Position numbers and translations under genes: made by a program. From positions 1 to 64,000 of the forward strand of contig NZ_JAESVB010000006.1 in assembly GCF_020618775.1 (NCBI RefSeq): DNA of 64,000 nt, written 5' to 3'. The DNA comes from Acidisoma silvae (GTDB lineage: Bacteria > Pseudomonadota > Alphaproteobacteria > Acetobacterales > Acetobacteraceae). The notes below the pieces were generated by a model, which was not told where the DNA came from, did no database searches, and saw nothing but the letters and a program-made list of their open reading frames with translations. The stretch's first letter is position 1; each line of letters starts with the position of its first letter. Positions 1 to 11,456 of the stretch are shown piece after piece.

Positions 1-724
1 GCCCCCGCCTGCGCCGACCCCGCCGCAACCGCAATCGACGCCCAAGGCTCAGCCGACGCCGAAGCCGCCCAAGCCGACGCCCGCGAAGCCGCAGCCGACG
101 CCCAAGCCCGAGCAGACGCAGACGCCGCCGACCAAGACCGAAACGCCGGCCAAGCCCTCGCCGGAGCAGACGGCCGACGCGACGCCCGCTTTGCCCATGC
201 CGCCGCCCCCGGCCCCGCCTGCGCCCCCCGCGCCGGTAAGCCCGACGACGCAGCCGCATCCGACGCAGAACCCGGCGGCGATGAGCCAGTCCGTGCTCAA
301 TACGCTGGACAAGCTGCGGTCGATGAACATGAACCAGAAGACGCCGACCTCTCGCTACAATCCGCAGCAGGGTGGCGCGCCGGATGCCGGCGGGGCGCGC
401 AACAGCGATGCCACGTCATCGCTGACGGCGGCCCAGCGCGGCGCTATCGGCGACAAGGTCCGCGCCTGCTGGACCATCGATAGCGGCGCCGAAGGCGTGC
501 AGAGCCTGAGCGTGATCCTCAAGGTCACGACGGACGGCACCGGCACGCCGCGCCTGGCCTCGGTCGCGCCGTCCGATCAGGGTCGTGTGAACGGCAATCC
601 GGTGCTGCAGGCTTTCGCCGAGCGTGCGGTCCGCGCCGTGCTCGACTATCACTGCTCACCCTTGCCATTGCCGCCTTCGCTCTTAGGTTCGGCCCATACC
701 TTCACCTTTCGGTTCAGTCCGTGA
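1..724 (+). CDS. tolA: TolA, 3' part (5' end outside window)
   Basis: C-terminal part of the Tol-Pal energy transducer. TolA links the TolQR inner-membrane motor to periplasmic TolB and Pal, and works in outer-membrane constriction during division. The reading frame is open from the left edge and starts with about 70 residues of Pro/Thr/Lys/Gln repeats (PTPKP-like) typical of the periplasmic linker. A compact C-terminal domain follows (residues from about base 430 onwards) with a TolA/TonB-C look: a Cys in [12 protein letters not shown] and a second Cys near DYHC. TolB starts 19 bases downstream, which supports the assignment. The N-terminal membrane anchor is not in the window. Confidence 0.85.
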   Translation, partial: PPPAPTPPQPQSTPKAQPTPKPPKPTPAKPQPTPKPEQTQTPPTKTETPAKPSPEQTADATPALPMPPPPAPPAPPAPVSPTTQPHPTQNPAAMSQSVLNTLDKLRSMNMNQKTPTSRYNPQQGGAPDAGGARNSDATSSLTAAQRGAIGDKVRACWTIDSGAEGVQSLSVILKVTTDGTGTPRLASVAPSDQGRVNGNPVLQAFAERAVRAVLDYHCSPLPLPPSLLGSAHTFTFRFSP

Positions 725-743
725 CAGGGAAGCAGGAACAAGA

Positions 744-2132
744 ATGACCTCGTCCAACCATCTCCTTGGTGAAACCGATGATGCCGCGCCGACGGTGCCC
801 GGACTGATCCGGCGCATCACGCGCCGTGGCATGATCGGCACGACACTGGCGACCGCGCTGGCCGCCCCGGCTTTCGCACAGAGCGCCCCGGCGGCCGCCC
901 CGGCCGGCGGCGACGCCGCCGGCACCGCCGTGATCGACGTCAACCGTGCCCGTACGGCACCGATTCCGATCGCCATTCCGCCCTTCGCCGGCGGCACCAG
1001 CCAGGGCGACCTGGTCAGCGTGATTTCCGCCGATCTCAATAATTGCGGCCTGTTCCGCGTCGTCGACGCCTCGGGCGTGGCGGCGACGGCTCCGGGCGGC
1101 GCGCCCGATTTCGGCGCCTGGAAAGGCACCGGCGCTCAGGCGCTGGTGACAGGCAGCGTGACGCAGAGCGGCGACCAGCTGCGCGTCGAATTCCGTCTCT
1201 GGGACATCCTGCCCGGCACGCAGCTACAGGGCACGGCCTATACGACCTCGGCCTCCAACTGGCGCCGCATCGCGCATATCATCGCGGACGTCATCTATCA
1301 GCGCCTGCTGGGCGAGAAGGGCTATTTCGACACCCGCATCGCCTATATCTCGACCACCGGCCCGAACAACAATCCGACCAAGCGCCTGGCGATCATGGAT
1401 CAGGACGGGGCCAATAACCGTTTCCTGACGGATGGCAGCTGGACGGCGCTGGGGCCGCGCTTCAGCCCGACGCGCGATCAGCTCGCCTTCATCAGCTATG
1501 TGAACAAGATCGTGCGCGTCTATCTGTTCGATCTGGGCAGCGGCACGCGGTCCCTGATCGGCAATTTCCGCACCATGACCTTCTCGCCGCGCTTCGCGCC
1601 GGACGGCAACAGCATCATCATGTCGCTGTATCAGAATGGCGGCGCCAATATCATCACCTGCTCCCTCTCGGGCGGGAATGTGCGGACACTGACCAGTTCC
1701 GGCGCGATCGACGCCAATCCGTGCTACAGCCCGGACGGCAGCCAGATCGTTTTTGAATCGGATCGTGGTGGCGATCAGCAACTTTACGTGATGGGCGCTG
1801 ACGGTTCCAACGTCCGCCGCATCAGTTTCGGTGCCGGCCGCTACGCCGACCCGGTCTGGTCGCCGCGCGGCGACCTTATCGCCTTCACCCGCCTGGGCAG
1901 CAATTTTGCCGTGGGCGTGATGGCGCCGGACGGCTCCGGCGAGCGTACCTTGTCGGAAAGTTTCGATGTGGAAAGCCCGACTTTCTGCCCGAATGGCCGT
2001 GTCATCATGTTCCAGCGCGGCGCGGGCGCCAGTTCGCGTCTGGTCTCGATCGACATTACCGGATTCAACGAACAGCCGGTGCAGACGCCGACCAGCGCGT
2101 CCGACCCGGCCTGGTCGCCGCTACTGTCATAG
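744..2132 (+). CDS. tolB: TolB, periplasmic beta-propeller of the Tol-Pal system
   Basis: TolB is the periplasmic component that binds Pal and TolA and helps keep the outer membrane attached during division. The 462-residue product has an N-terminal export signal of about 46 residues containing TRRGMIG and ending AFAQ, so it may use the Tat route rather than Sec. An N-terminal alpha/beta domain follows, then a C-terminal six-bladed propeller made of repeats such as [15 protein letters not shown] and [11 protein letters not shown]. It sits between tolA and pal in the usual order. The ATG at 744 is preceded by an AGGAA-type ribosome site. Confidence 0.95.
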   Translation: MTSSNHLLGETDDAAPTVPGLIRRITRRGMIGTTLATALAAPAFAQSAPAAAPAGGDAAGTAVIDVNRARTAPIPIAIPPFAGGTSQGDLVSVISADLNNCGLFRVVDASGVAATAPGGAPDFGAWKGTGAQALVTGSVTQSGDQLRVEFRLWDILPGTQLQGTAYTTSASNWRRIAHIIADVIYQRLLGEKGYFDTRIAYISTTGPNNNPTKRLAIMDQDGANNRFLTDGSWTALGPRFSPTRDQLAFISYVNKIVRVYLFDLGSGTRSLIGNFRTMTFSPRFAPDGNSIIMSLYQNGGANIITCSLSGGNVRTLTSSGAIDANPCYSPDGSQIVFESDRGGDQQLYVMGADGSNVRRISFGAGRYADPVWSPRGDLIAFTRLGSNFAVGVMAPDGSGERTLSESFDVESPTFCPNGRVIMFQRGAGASSRLVSIDITGFNEQPVQTPTSASDPAWSPLLS

Positions 2133-2188
2133 ACCCGGCGGTATCAATCGCCTGCCGGATCGTTGATAAGAGTTTGATTATTCGCTCA

Positions 2189-2214
2189 GATCGCGTCGCC
2201 TCAGCGGCGCGATC
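2189..2214 (+). terminator. Possible terminator after tolB
   Basis: An inverted repeat with arms GATCGCG and CGCGATC extends inward by four more pairs (one G-T) around a 4-base CTCA loop. It is followed by AAAGTTTT. It lies 57 bases after tolB in the 291-base gap before pal. The T run is short, so it may be weak or may also serve as an RNA-stability structure. Confidence 0.4.
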
Positions 2215-2423
2215 GAAAGTTTTCGCTTCCAAACCTGTGGCATTTTATTCACGTAGGGCTGCATTTCCAAGAATGACGCCTACATTGCTTGACCGTAAGC
2301 CATTGGTCACTGTAAGCGCCGCTTAGCCTGATTATTCCTAGCTTTCAGGTTGATTCTTCCGGTTGATTTTTTCGCACCGCGTCGGTTTCTGTCAACACGA
2401 ACCCCAGTAGGGACACGATCCAA

Positions 2424-2933
2424 ATGAACATCAAGATGCTCGGCGCCTTCGCTGCCGTTGCTTTGCTTGCTGCTTGCGCCAAGCCGGCCGCCACGGCGAT
2501 GTCGACCGGTGCGGGCCAGACCGTCACCTCCGGCCCGGCCCCGGGCAGCGAAGAAGACCTGGTCGCGAATGTCGGCGACCGCGTGTTCTACGGCTTCAAC
2601 AAGACCAGCCTGTCCTCCGATGCGACCGCCACCCTGTCGCACCAGGCCGGCTGGCTGCAGAAGTTCCCGCAGGTTTCCGTGCTGGTTGCCGGTAACTGCG
2701 ATCCCCGCGGCACCGAAGAATACAACCTGGCGCTCGGCCAGCGCCGCGCTGACGCCGCTCGCGACTTCCTGGTCGCCCAGGGCGTCGACGGTTCGCGCAT
2801 CCAGACCATCTCCTACGGCAAGGATCGCCCGACGGCTCAGGGCGATGACGATGCGTCCTACCAGCAGAACCGTAATGCCATCACCTCCGTGCAGGGCCAC
2901 AACCCGCAGGAAGGCACCGGCGCTTCCTCCTAA
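2424..2933 (+). CDS. pal: Pal, peptidoglycan-associated lipoprotein
   Basis: Outer-membrane lipoprotein of the Tol-Pal complex that binds peptidoglycan through an OmpA-like domain. The 169-residue product has a short signal peptide with lipobox LLAAC, which puts the lipidated Cys near residue 18. An Ala/Pro/Gly-rich linker follows, then an OmpA_C domain with RVFYGFNKTSLS, a GNCDPRGTEEYNLALGQRRA segment (the peptidoglycan-binding motif) and ISYGKDRP. Length and order are normal for the family. The 290-base leader suggests that pal has its own promoter. Confidence 0.95.
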   Translation: MNIKMLGAFAAVALLAACAKPAATAMSTGAGQTVTSGPAPGSEEDLVANVGDRVFYGFNKTSLSSDATATLSHQAGWLQKFPQVSVLVAGNCDPRGTEEYNLALGQRRADAARDFLVAQGVDGSRIQTISYGKDRPTAQGDDDASYQQNRNAITSVQGHNPQEGTGASS

Positions 2934-2945
2934 ACTCGAAACGTC

Positions 2946-2965
2946 GGGTGGCGTTCTCGCCACCC
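2946..2965 (+). terminator. Hairpin just after pal
   Basis: Perfect 8-bp stem, GGGTGGCG and CGCCACCC, around a TTCT loop, 12 bases after the pal stop. No T run follows. It is the first of two tandem hairpins in this gap, and the second is a clear terminator. Confidence 0.45.
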
Positions 2966-2983
2966 TCATTCGAGCGGAAACGC

Positions 2984-3020
2984 AAAAATGGCGGACAGCG
3001 CAAGCTGCCCGCCATTTTTT
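2984..3020 (+). terminator. Rho-independent terminator after pal
   Basis: A long stem with arms AAAAATGGCGG and CCGCCATTTTT, closing through ACAG/CTG around a CGCAAG loop, ends in a T6 run. The A-run/T-run pairing means it could also work on the opposite strand. It separates pal from cpoB. Confidence 0.8.
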
Positions 3021-3152
3021 ATGCCGCCGTTTCGCGTTTTGCTGATGCACGCCTGCCCGGATGACAATCTTTTGGTAAGCCTGTCATCATGACGCGCGGA
3101 AACCCTGGTGGTAGAAGCGTTGCTGGCGTCGCCCTCGGAGATTTGTCACCCT

Positions 3153-4034
3153 ATGAAGAAGTCCTTGCTGGCCGGGTTCTGTGCAAGTGCCCTATGCCTC
3201 CTCTTCCAGCCGCAGTTTGCCCATGCGCAAAGTGATTCCGTCAGCAGCCGCGAAGGCATCGCGCTGCAGAACCAGATTTCATCGGTCCAGAATCAGGTTC
3301 AGCAGATGCAGGCGACCCTGCAGCAGGTGCAGGCGAATGGCAGCGGCGGTGGCGGCGGTTCATCGGCCCCGGCCGATAATGGCGGCGGCGGTCCGCTGAC
3401 CAGCCAGTTGCTGCAACGCGTCAGCACGCTTGAGGATGAAGTCCGCAGCCTGACGGGCCAGCTTCAGCAGTTGCAGAACCAGGTGAACACGCAGAACCAG
3501 CAGCTCAACAAGCAGATCGGCGACATCACATTCCAGATGCAGAATGGCGGTGCGGCACCGGCTGCGGGCGCTGGCGGCAATGGCGGCGGCAGCGCTGCCC
3601 CGGCCACCCCCCCGCCGCCCAGCGCGCCGGCCCCCGGCCCGGTTGCCGCGGCGACGCCCGAGGATCTGATCAGCCAGGGCAATATCGCGCTCCATGACGG
3701 CAAGTATCAGACCTCCGAAGGAATCGCGCGCGAAGTGCTGGCCAAGCATCGCACCAGCCCGCGCGCCTATGACGCGCAATATCTGCTGGCGCAGTCGCTT
3801 CAGGGCCAGGGGCGCTTCCAGGAAGCGGCGCTCGCTTTCGACGACGCCTATAATATGAACCATAAGGGCAAGAAGGCGCCGAACGCGCTGCTCGGCCTGT
3901 CCATGACGCTGGCTTCGATCAAGCAGAAAGCGGCAGCCTGCGACACGCTGTCGACGCTGCATGCGCAATTCCCGAAGCCCCCGGCCTATCTGGTGGGCCC
4001 GATTGCGGCCCAGCATAAAAGGCTCGGTTGCTGA
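3153..4034 (+). CDS. cpoB: CpoB/YbgF, Tol-associated TPR coordinator
   Basis: Periplasmic protein that links Tol-Pal action with peptidoglycan synthesis in characterised bacteria. The 293-residue product starts at ATG 3153, which directly begins a Sec signal (MKKSLLAGF ... FAHAQ). An in-frame GTG 45 bases upstream would add an unhelpful extension. A Gln/Leu-rich coiled coil follows (about residues 28-60 and 90-130), then Gly/Ala/Pro-rich linkers and a C-terminal domain of TPR repeats (YDAQYLLAQSLQGQGRFQEAALAFDDAY). It is the last gene of the tol cluster and overlaps tilS by 7 bases. Confidence 0.88.
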   Translation: MKKSLLAGFCASALCLLFQPQFAHAQSDSVSSREGIALQNQISSVQNQVQQMQATLQQVQANGSGGGGGSSAPADNGGGGPLTSQLLQRVSTLEDEVRSLTGQLQQLQNQVNTQNQQLNKQIGDITFQMQNGGAAPAAGAGGNGGGSAAPATPPPPSAPAPGPVAAATPEDLISQGNIALHDGKYQTSEGIAREVLAKHRTSPRAYDAQYLLAQSLQGQGRFQEAALAFDDAYNMNHKGKKAPNALLGLSMTLASIKQKAAACDTLSTLHAQFPKPPAYLVGPIAAQHKRLGC

Positions 4035-5344
4035 CGCAGGCCGCGCCTGATCGCCTGACCCCGCAGCCGGTTTCGGCTGCGGAATTTTCCTCTCTGCTCG
4101 GGCGGCTCGGTCCCTTCGGCCGCCGCCCTTGTCTGGGCCTTGCGGTCTCCGGCGGGGCCGACAGTCTGGCACTCGCGATGCTGGCCCAGGAATGGGCGCA
4201 AGCGGAGGGTGGCCAGACACAGGCCTTCATCGTCGACCACGGCCTTCGCAGCGAAGCGCGGACAGAAGCCGAAGGCGCCGCCACGACTCTGCAATCGCTG
4301 GGCATTTCGGCACGCATTCTCCCCTTGTGCGATCTGGCCCCCGGGCCGGGCATTTCCGACCGCGCCCGCGCCGCCCGCTATCACGCCCTGGCGGAAGCCT
4401 GCCGCGCGGCCGGGATCATTCATCTTCTGCTCGGCCACCATGCCGCCGACCAGGCCGAGACGCTGCTGATGCGCGCCCTGCGCGGCAGCGGCGATGCCGG
4501 GCTGGCGGGCATGGCCGCCGTCACAGAAACCGACGGCCTGCGGCTGGTGCGGCCATTGCTGACGATGCCCTCGGGCCGGTTGCGCGCGACCCTGCGCGCG
4601 GCAGGACTGCCCTGGGCTGAAGATCCGACCAATGCCGATCCGCATTACATGCGCGCCCGTCTGCGCGGATTGCGCGCCGATGCCGCCGGCACCGGCCCCG
4701 CAACGCGCGCCCTGACGGATGCGGCAACAGACTATGGCCACCGCCGTGCCTTGGCCGACCGGGTGGCGGCGACCTTCCTGGCCCGGCATGCCGCCATCCG
4801 GCCGGAAGGCTTTCTGCGCATCGCAAGCGACGGACCCTGGCCCGCTGAGGCGCTGTCCGGCGCGACCCGCATGGTAACGGGCGCGGCCTATCCACCGGAC
4901 CTGGCGGTCATCAGCCGCATCGCGGCCGATCCGGCAGGGCAGATCGGCCGGGGGCTGGTTTTCGGTGGTGCCAGGCTTGTCCCCGCCGGCCGGCTGGGCG
5001 CGGGCTTTGTGCTGTGCCGCGAGGAAGTCGCCATGGCCGCGCCCGTCCCGGCATCGCCCGGCAACCTCTGGGACGGGCGATTTCGCCTGCCCCGGGACGA
5101 GTCCGGATGGCCGCAGACGCAGATCGCAGCCCTCGGCGACGACGCGACCCGCTTCCGCCGCGTGTCGGACCTGCCGGCAGCGGTGCTGCGCACGCTCGGT
5201 TGCTTTCGCGATGCCGCGACTGGCCGCCTGCTGTCCGTCCCGGCCTTGTCCTGGGCCGCCGAGGGCGAAACCAGCGGGCGGCGGCTGATATTCAGCCCGG
5301 CCGTTGCGGCTGCGGGCGCCCCTTTTGGCGTCGTGGATGGGTAA
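4028..5344 (+). CDS. tilS: TilS, tRNA(Ile)-lysidine synthetase
   Basis: TilS uses ATP and lysine to convert the CAU-anticodon wobble cytidine of tRNA-Ile2 to lysidine, so the tRNA reads AUA. The 438-residue protein has the N-type ATP pyrophosphatase PP-loop SGGADS near residue 41, followed by VDHGLR and the GHHAADQAETLLMR segment characteristic of TilS. The start is a TTG inside the end of cpoB (7-base overlap), so translation is probably coupled. A later start would cut into the region before the PP-loop. The C-terminal half is Ala/Gly/Arg-rich and less conserved. Confidence 0.88.
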   Translation: MLTQAAPDRLTPQPVSAAEFSSLLGRLGPFGRRPCLGLAVSGGADSLALAMLAQEWAQAEGGQTQAFIVDHGLRSEARTEAEGAATTLQSLGISARILPLCDLAPGPGISDRARAARYHALAEACRAAGIIHLLLGHHAADQAETLLMRALRGSGDAGLAGMAAVTETDGLRLVRPLLTMPSGRLRATLRAAGLPWAEDPTNADPHYMRARLRGLRADAAGTGPATRALTDAATDYGHRRALADRVAATFLARHAAIRPEGFLRIASDGPWPAEALSGATRMVTGAAYPPDLAVISRIAADPAGQIGRGLVFGGARLVPAGRLGAGFVLCREEVAMAAPVPASPGNLWDGRFRLPRDESGWPQTQIAALGDDATRFRRVSDLPAAVLRTLGCFRDAATGRLLSVPALSWAAEGETSGRRLIFSPAVAAAGAPFGVVDG

Positions 5345-5576
5345 ACTTGCCTCCCACCCCCCGAAAAGATGATCATATCCACCATGCCGCGTCAGATAGG
5401 GGCTGCGCTCAGGCGAAAGACTTCCTATCTTTAAGGTGACAAGGCGGAATATTATGGGTTGAGGTCTCGCCTTGGGTGGAAGGCCTTCCGATGCTAAAAC
5501 CTGTTTTCGCTCCATGCTGAGGGAAACGGGCCGGCTCGGGCAATGCCGCTATGCCGGTTAGGAACTGGATGACGTA

Positions 5577-7517
<1,941 letters not shown>

Positions 7518-7543
7518 GCCAGCCTTCTCGCCTGATCTGCCAG

Positions 7544-7573
7544 AACCCCCGGTCCAAAAGGCCGGGGGTTTTG
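7544..7573 (+). terminator. Terminator after ftsH
   Basis: Arms AACCCCCGG and CCGGGGGTT enclose a TCCAAAAGG-type loop and run into TTTTG. The structure ends 12 bases before the chosen folP start, so folP must either be transcribed by read-through or start within or just after the hairpin. Confidence 0.7.
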
Positions 7574-7585
7574 CTATTGGGGGGC

Positions 7586-8419
7586 ATGGAACAGCATCCG
7601 ATCCGGCACTGGGCCGGTCTCAGCCTCGACAGGCCCCTGGTCATGGGCATTCTCAACGTCACGCCCGATAGTTTCAGCGATGGCGGCCGGCATTTTCACG
7701 ATGACGCGGCGATGGCCGCCGGTCTGGCCATGCTGGAGGCGGGCGCGGATATTCTGGATATCGGCGGGGAAAGCACCCGCCCCGGTGCGCTGGTCGTAGA
7801 CCCTGCCGAAGAAGCACGCCGCATCGTGCCGGTCATCCGCGCCCTGGCCGAGCGTGGCGCCGTCATTTCGGTCGATACGCGCAATGCCGGCACCATGGCG
7901 GCGGCGCTCGATGCCGGGGCTCGCATCGTCAATGACGTAACCGCGTTGACCCACGATCCGGATTCGCTTTCGCTGGTGGTGGCGCGGCAGGCCCCGACGG
8001 TGCTGATGCATATGCGCGGCACGCCCGAGACGATGAACGGCCTCAATCGCTATGGCGATATCGGCCAGGATGTCGCGGCTGAACTCGGCGCGCAGATCGC
8101 GGCTGCCATCGAAGCCGGCCTGCCGGCGCAGGCGATCGTGACGGACCCCGGCTTCGGCTTCGCCAAGGTGGCCGAGCAGAATATCGACCTCATGCGCAAT
8201 CTGGCACCGCTGCGCGGCCTCGGCTTCCCCATGCTGATCGGCCTGTCGCGCAAAGGCTTCATCGGCCAGCTCTCGGGTGAGCCGGTCGCGATCAAACGGC
8301 TGGGCGGGTCACTGGCAGCGGCCTTGTTTGCCCTGACGCAAGGGGCCGCGATCCTGCGCGTGCATGACGTGCCGGAAACGGTCCAGGCCGTGCGCGTGTG
8401 GCGGGGATTCGCGAATTAG
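7586..8419 (+). CDS. folP: FolP, dihydropteroate synthase
   Basis: Condenses 6-hydroxymethyl-dihydropterin pyrophosphate with p-aminobenzoate to give dihydropteroate, the sulfonamide target in folate synthesis. The 277-residue TIM barrel shows MGILNVTPDSFSDGG, DIGGESTRPGA, VNDVTAL and DPGFGFAK, all family signatures. ATG 7586 follows a G-rich run (GGGGGG), whereas the TTG at 7571 lies in the ftsH terminator and is unlikely. The usual neighbour glmM lies downstream but is separated here by a toxin-antitoxin pair. Confidence 0.94.
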   Translation: MEQHPIRHWAGLSLDRPLVMGILNVTPDSFSDGGRHFHDDAAMAAGLAMLEAGADILDIGGESTRPGALVVDPAEEARRIVPVIRALAERGAVISVDTRNAGTMAAALDAGARIVNDVTALTHDPDSLSLVVARQAPTVLMHMRGTPETMNGLNRYGDIGQDVAAELGAQIAAAIEAGLPAQAIVTDPGFGFAKVAEQNIDLMRNLAPLRGLGFPMLIGLSRKGFIGQLSGEPVAIKRLGGSLAAALFALTQGAAILRVHDVPETVQAVRVWRGFAN

Positions 8420-8463
8420 CCCCAAAACGACCTGCGACATGCTATAATTGTCTGATCGAGGGC

Positions 8464-8715
8464 ATGACGATGGACAGCTTCGCCGAAATTACGGGCAGCG
8501 AACAAATTCAGGACCTGCTGACCCGCGTCGAGCAGGGTGAAGCGGTTACCATAACGCGCGACGGCAAGCCGGTTGCACGCCTTGTCCCTCTGCCGCCTCC
8601 CTTTGATCGGGACAAGGCAAAGGCCGCCGCGGATGGACTGCGCGAGATGAGTAAAGGGGTGCGGCTGAATGGGCTCACCATTCGCGAGCTTATCGATGAA
8701 GGCCGCCGCTACTAG
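8464..8715 (+). CDS. vapB: VapB-type antitoxin, Phd/YefM family
   Basis: Likely DNA-binding antitoxin of a type II pair. The 83-residue product begins MTMDSF; the second ATG at 8470 is also possible. Residues about 5-45 read ITGSEQIQDLLTRVEQGE followed by VTITRDGKPVARLVPL, the Phd/YefM fold signature. The C-terminus (LREMSKGVRLNG...IRELIDEGRRY) resembles the toxin-binding tail of VapB proteins. The partner toxin starts 5 bases after its stop. Members of this family usually bind and repress their own promoter; the short gap after folP would have to hold it. Confidence 0.85.
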   Translation: MTMDSFAEITGSEQIQDLLTRVEQGEAVTITRDGKPVARLVPLPPPFDRDKAKAAADGLREMSKGVRLNGLTIRELIDEGRRY

Positions 8716-8720
8716 CGGTA

Positions 8721-9134
8721 ATGACATTCGTTCTCGATAACTCTGTCGCTCTTGCCTGGTGTTTCGAGGACGAGCAGACCCCTGCTGTCATGAAACTTCT
8801 GGACAGGGTTCTTTTGTCCGGTTGCTACGCGCCAGCGCTCTGGCCAGTGGAAGCGGTCAATAGCTTGCTGATGGCTGAGCGCAGACAACGCATAACGCCT
8901 TCTTATCGTGCTCAATCTCTTCTCCGTCTCGCGGCACTTCCTGTCGTGATCGACTATGCGGAGAGGGGATCATTCACGACACTCGATACCTTGGCTCGTC
9001 AATATAAGCTCACGGCCTATGATGCCTCCTATCTGGCCCTCGCACTGGGGCTGAATGTCCCCCTTGCGACACGCGACAAAGCACTGATCGCCGCCGCAAG
9101 ATCCGCAGGCGTTCCCCTCCTCGAAACCCTCTGA
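8721..9134 (+). CDS. vapC: VapC-type PIN-domain ribonuclease toxin
   Basis: A 137-residue PIN-domain protein with a likely metal-dependent endoribonuclease activity against RNA (tRNA or rRNA in studied VapCs). The acidic site is intact: Asp6 (FVLDNS), Glu44 (WPVEAVN), Asp101 (TAYDASYLALA) and Asp119 (ATRDKAL). It follows the antitoxin by 5 bases, the standard gene order. Codon use and A+T content are slightly less GC-biased than in folP and glmM, which fits acquisition by transfer into the folP-glmM junction. Confidence 0.88.
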   Translation: MTFVLDNSVALAWCFEDEQTPAVMKLLDRVLLSGCYAPALWPVEAVNSLLMAERRQRITPSYRAQSLLRLAALPVVIDYAERGSFTTLDTLARQYKLTAYDASYLALALGLNVPLATRDKALIAAARSAGVPLLETL

Positions 9135-9216
9135 TACCAGCCCTGAATTGCCTGTCCGCCAGCGCATCGCTACACCAAGCGCGCTTGAGACTGTTTGACA
9201 CGAGGCGGATAAACCC

Positions 9217-10614
9217 ATGAGCAACCGCACCGAGAGCCCGAAGGCGGCTCCCGCCCGCGCCCTGTTCGGCACGGATGGCATTCGCGGCCGCGCCAATTCC
9301 CACCCCATGACGGTGGAGACCGCCATGCGGCTGGGCCAGGCGGCCGGGCTGATGTTCACCCGCGGCAGCTATCGCCATCAGGTTCTGATCGGCAAGGACA
9401 CGCGTCTGTCGGGCTATATGATCGAACAGGCGCTGACCGCCGGGTTCCTGTCCGCCGGCATGGATGTGGTGCTCGCCGGCCCTTTGCCGACGCCCGCCAT
9501 CGCGCTGCTGACGCGCAGCCTGCGCGCCGATCTGGGCGTCATGATCTCAGCCTCCCACAATCCTTTCGAAGATAACGGCATCAAGCTCTTCGGTCCGGAC
9601 GGCGTGAAACTGTCGGATGCGCATGAGGCCGAGATAGAGGCGGAGATGAAGGCCGACCTGGCCAGCCAGCTCGCCAAGCCGGATGAACTCGGCCGCGCCC
9701 GCCGCCTGAATGACGCCGCCGGCCGCTATATCGAGGGCGTGAAGGGCACCTTCCCCAAGGGCCTGCGCCTGGACGGGTTGAAGATCGTGCTGGATTGCGC
9801 CAATGGCGCCGCCTATCGCGTGGCCCCCACCGCGCTGTGGGAACTGGGCGCCCAGGTCATTCCGCTGGGCGTCTCTCCGGACGGGTTCAATATCAACAAG
9901 GGCTGCGGCTCGACCGCGCCGGATCATCTCTGTGCGGCCGTCGTTGAGCACGGCGCCGATATCGGCATCGCGCTGGACGGCGATGCCGACCGGCTCATCC
10001 TATCCGACGAGCATGGCGAAATCATCGATGGCGACCAGATCCTGGCGCTGATCGCCGGCTTTTGGGCCAAGACGGACCGGCTTCAGGGCAGCGGCATCGT
10101 CGCCACCGTCATGTCCAATCTCGGGCTACAGAAATATCTCCGGAATTTGGGATTGGACCTGCATCGCACGCAGGTAGGTGACCGCTACGTGGCGGAGCGC
10201 ATGCGCGCGCTCGGCATCAATCTGGGTGGCGAGCAGTCCGGCCATGTCATCCTGTCCGATTTCTCGACGACGGGAGATGGGCTGGTCGCGGCCTTGCAGG
10301 TGCTGGCCGTGCTGGTGCGCCAGGGCAAGCCAGCCTCGGAAGTCTGCCGGGTCTTCCAGCCCTCGCCGCAATTGCTGCGCAATGTCCGCTTCGCCGGCCC
10401 CTCGCCCCTGCTCGACGCGCGCGTCAAAGCCGCGATCGTCGAGGCCGAGGCCGCCATCGGACCAGAAGGGCGGCTGCTGATCCGCCCCAGCGGCACCGAG
10501 CCGCTGATCCGCGTCATGGCCGAGGCCGATGACCGCGACCTGATCGGGCGGATTGTGGGCGAGTTGTGCGAGGTCATTGCCGCCGTCGCCCGCGCCCCGG
10601 AGACCACCGCCTGA
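9217..10614 (+). CDS. glmM: GlmM, phosphoglucosamine mutase
   Basis: Interconverts glucosamine-6-phosphate and glucosamine-1-phosphate on the route to UDP-GlcNAc for peptidoglycan and LPS. The 465-residue alpha-D-phosphohexomutase has FGTDGIRG near the N-terminus, the phosphoserine loop [14 protein letters not shown] with Ser113 as the phosphorylated residue, the Mg-binding LDGDADR loop, GEQSGH for sugar recognition and the C-terminal [10 protein letters not shown] phosphate-binding loop. It overlaps thiD by one base (TGATG), which indicates co-translation. Confidence 0.96.
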   Translation: MSNRTESPKAAPARALFGTDGIRGRANSHPMTVETAMRLGQAAGLMFTRGSYRHQVLIGKDTRLSGYMIEQALTAGFLSAGMDVVLAGPLPTPAIALLTRSLRADLGVMISASHNPFEDNGIKLFGPDGVKLSDAHEAEIEAEMKADLASQLAKPDELGRARRLNDAAGRYIEGVKGTFPKGLRLDGLKIVLDCANGAAYRVAPTALWELGAQVIPLGVSPDGFNINKGCGSTAPDHLCAAVVEHGADIGIALDGDADRLILSDEHGEIIDGDQILALIAGFWAKTDRLQGSGIVATVMSNLGLQKYLRNLGLDLHRTQVGDRYVAERMRALGINLGGEQSGHVILSDFSTTGDGLVAALQVLAVLVRQGKPASEVCRVFQPSPQLLRNVRFAGPSPLLDARVKAAIVEAEAAIGPEGRLLIRPSGTEPLIRVMAEADDRDLIGRIVGELCEVIAAVARAPETTA

Positions 10615-11456
10615 TGGCTTCGTCGAAAGGCCGCGTCCTCGTCATCGCCGGGTCCGACAGCGGCGGCGGCGCCGGCATTCAGGCCGATATCAAATCCGTC
10701 ATGGCCTTGGGCGGCTTTGCGACCACGGCGCTGACGGCGCTGACGGCGCAGAACACGCTGGGTGTCATGGACGTATTGCCGGTGCCGCCCGCGTTTCTGA
10801 CCGCCCAGATCGACGCCGTGATGAGCGATATCGGCGCGGATGCGATCAAGACCGGCATGCTGCCGGATAGTGCGACTATCCTGGCCGTCGCGGATTTCAT
10901 CGGCAGGCTGTCACCGCGCCTGCCCTTCGTCATGGACCCGGTGATGGTCGCGACCAGCGGCGACCGGCTGCAATCGGAAGACGCGCTGACCGCCTTGAAA
11001 TCCCGCCTGCTGCCGCTGGCGACCGTGATTACACCCAATATCCCCGAAGCCGAATTGCTGCTGGGCCGCAGGATTTCGGACGAGGGCGCCCAGCGCGAGG
11101 CGGCACAGGCACTGCTCGCGACCGGCGCGGCGGCTGTTCTGGTGAAGGGCGGCCATCTGACCGGTGCGACGGTCACGGACTTGCTGGCGACGCGTGACGG
11201 TACCATTGCCATTACCGGCGAACGGATCAATTCCACCAGCACCCACGGCACCGGCTGCACGCTGGCCAGCGCCATCGCGACCGGTCTTGCCCAGGGCATG
11301 GGATTGGAAGACGCCGTGCGCCGCGCCTGCGCCTATGTCGCCGCCGCCATCCGCAAAGCACCGGGCCTGGGCCGAGGCCACGGCCCGCTGGCCCATAATG
11401 TCACGATCGATCCGGCCCGCATCGCCGCCCTACAGGATCGCTTCATCGCCGCGTGA
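10614..11456 (+). CDS. thiD: ThiD, hydroxymethylpyrimidine (phosphate) kinase
   Basis: Phosphorylates HMP and then HMP-P to HMP-PP for thiamine synthesis or salvage. The 280-residue ribokinase-like protein has IAGSDSGGGAGIQADIKS at the N-terminus, TGMLPD, MDPVMVATSG, TPNIPEAELL, VKGGH and the anion-hole/catalytic STHGTGCTLASAIA. ATG 10614 shares a base with the glmM stop; an earlier in-frame start inside glmM is less likely. Its 3' end overlaps the tail of the convergent DUF6314 gene by 14 bases. Confidence 0.93.
   Translation: MASSKGRVLVIAGSDSGGGAGIQADIKSVMALGGFATTALTALTAQNTLGVMDVLPVPPAFLTAQIDAVMSDIGADAIKTGMLPDSATILAVADFIGRLSPRLPFVMDPVMVATSGDRLQSEDALTALKSRLLPLATVITPNIPEAELLLGRRISDEGAQREAAQALLATGAAAVLVKGGHLTGATVTDLLATRDGTIAITGERINSTSTHGTGCTLASAIATGLAQGMGLEDAVRRACAYVAAAIRKAPGLGRGHGPLAHNVTIDPARIAALQDRFIAA

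Noticed and set aside
1-200. Tandem DNA repeat at the left edge
   Set aside because: The periodicity comes from codons for the Pro/Thr/Lys repeats of TolA, not from a separate repeat element.
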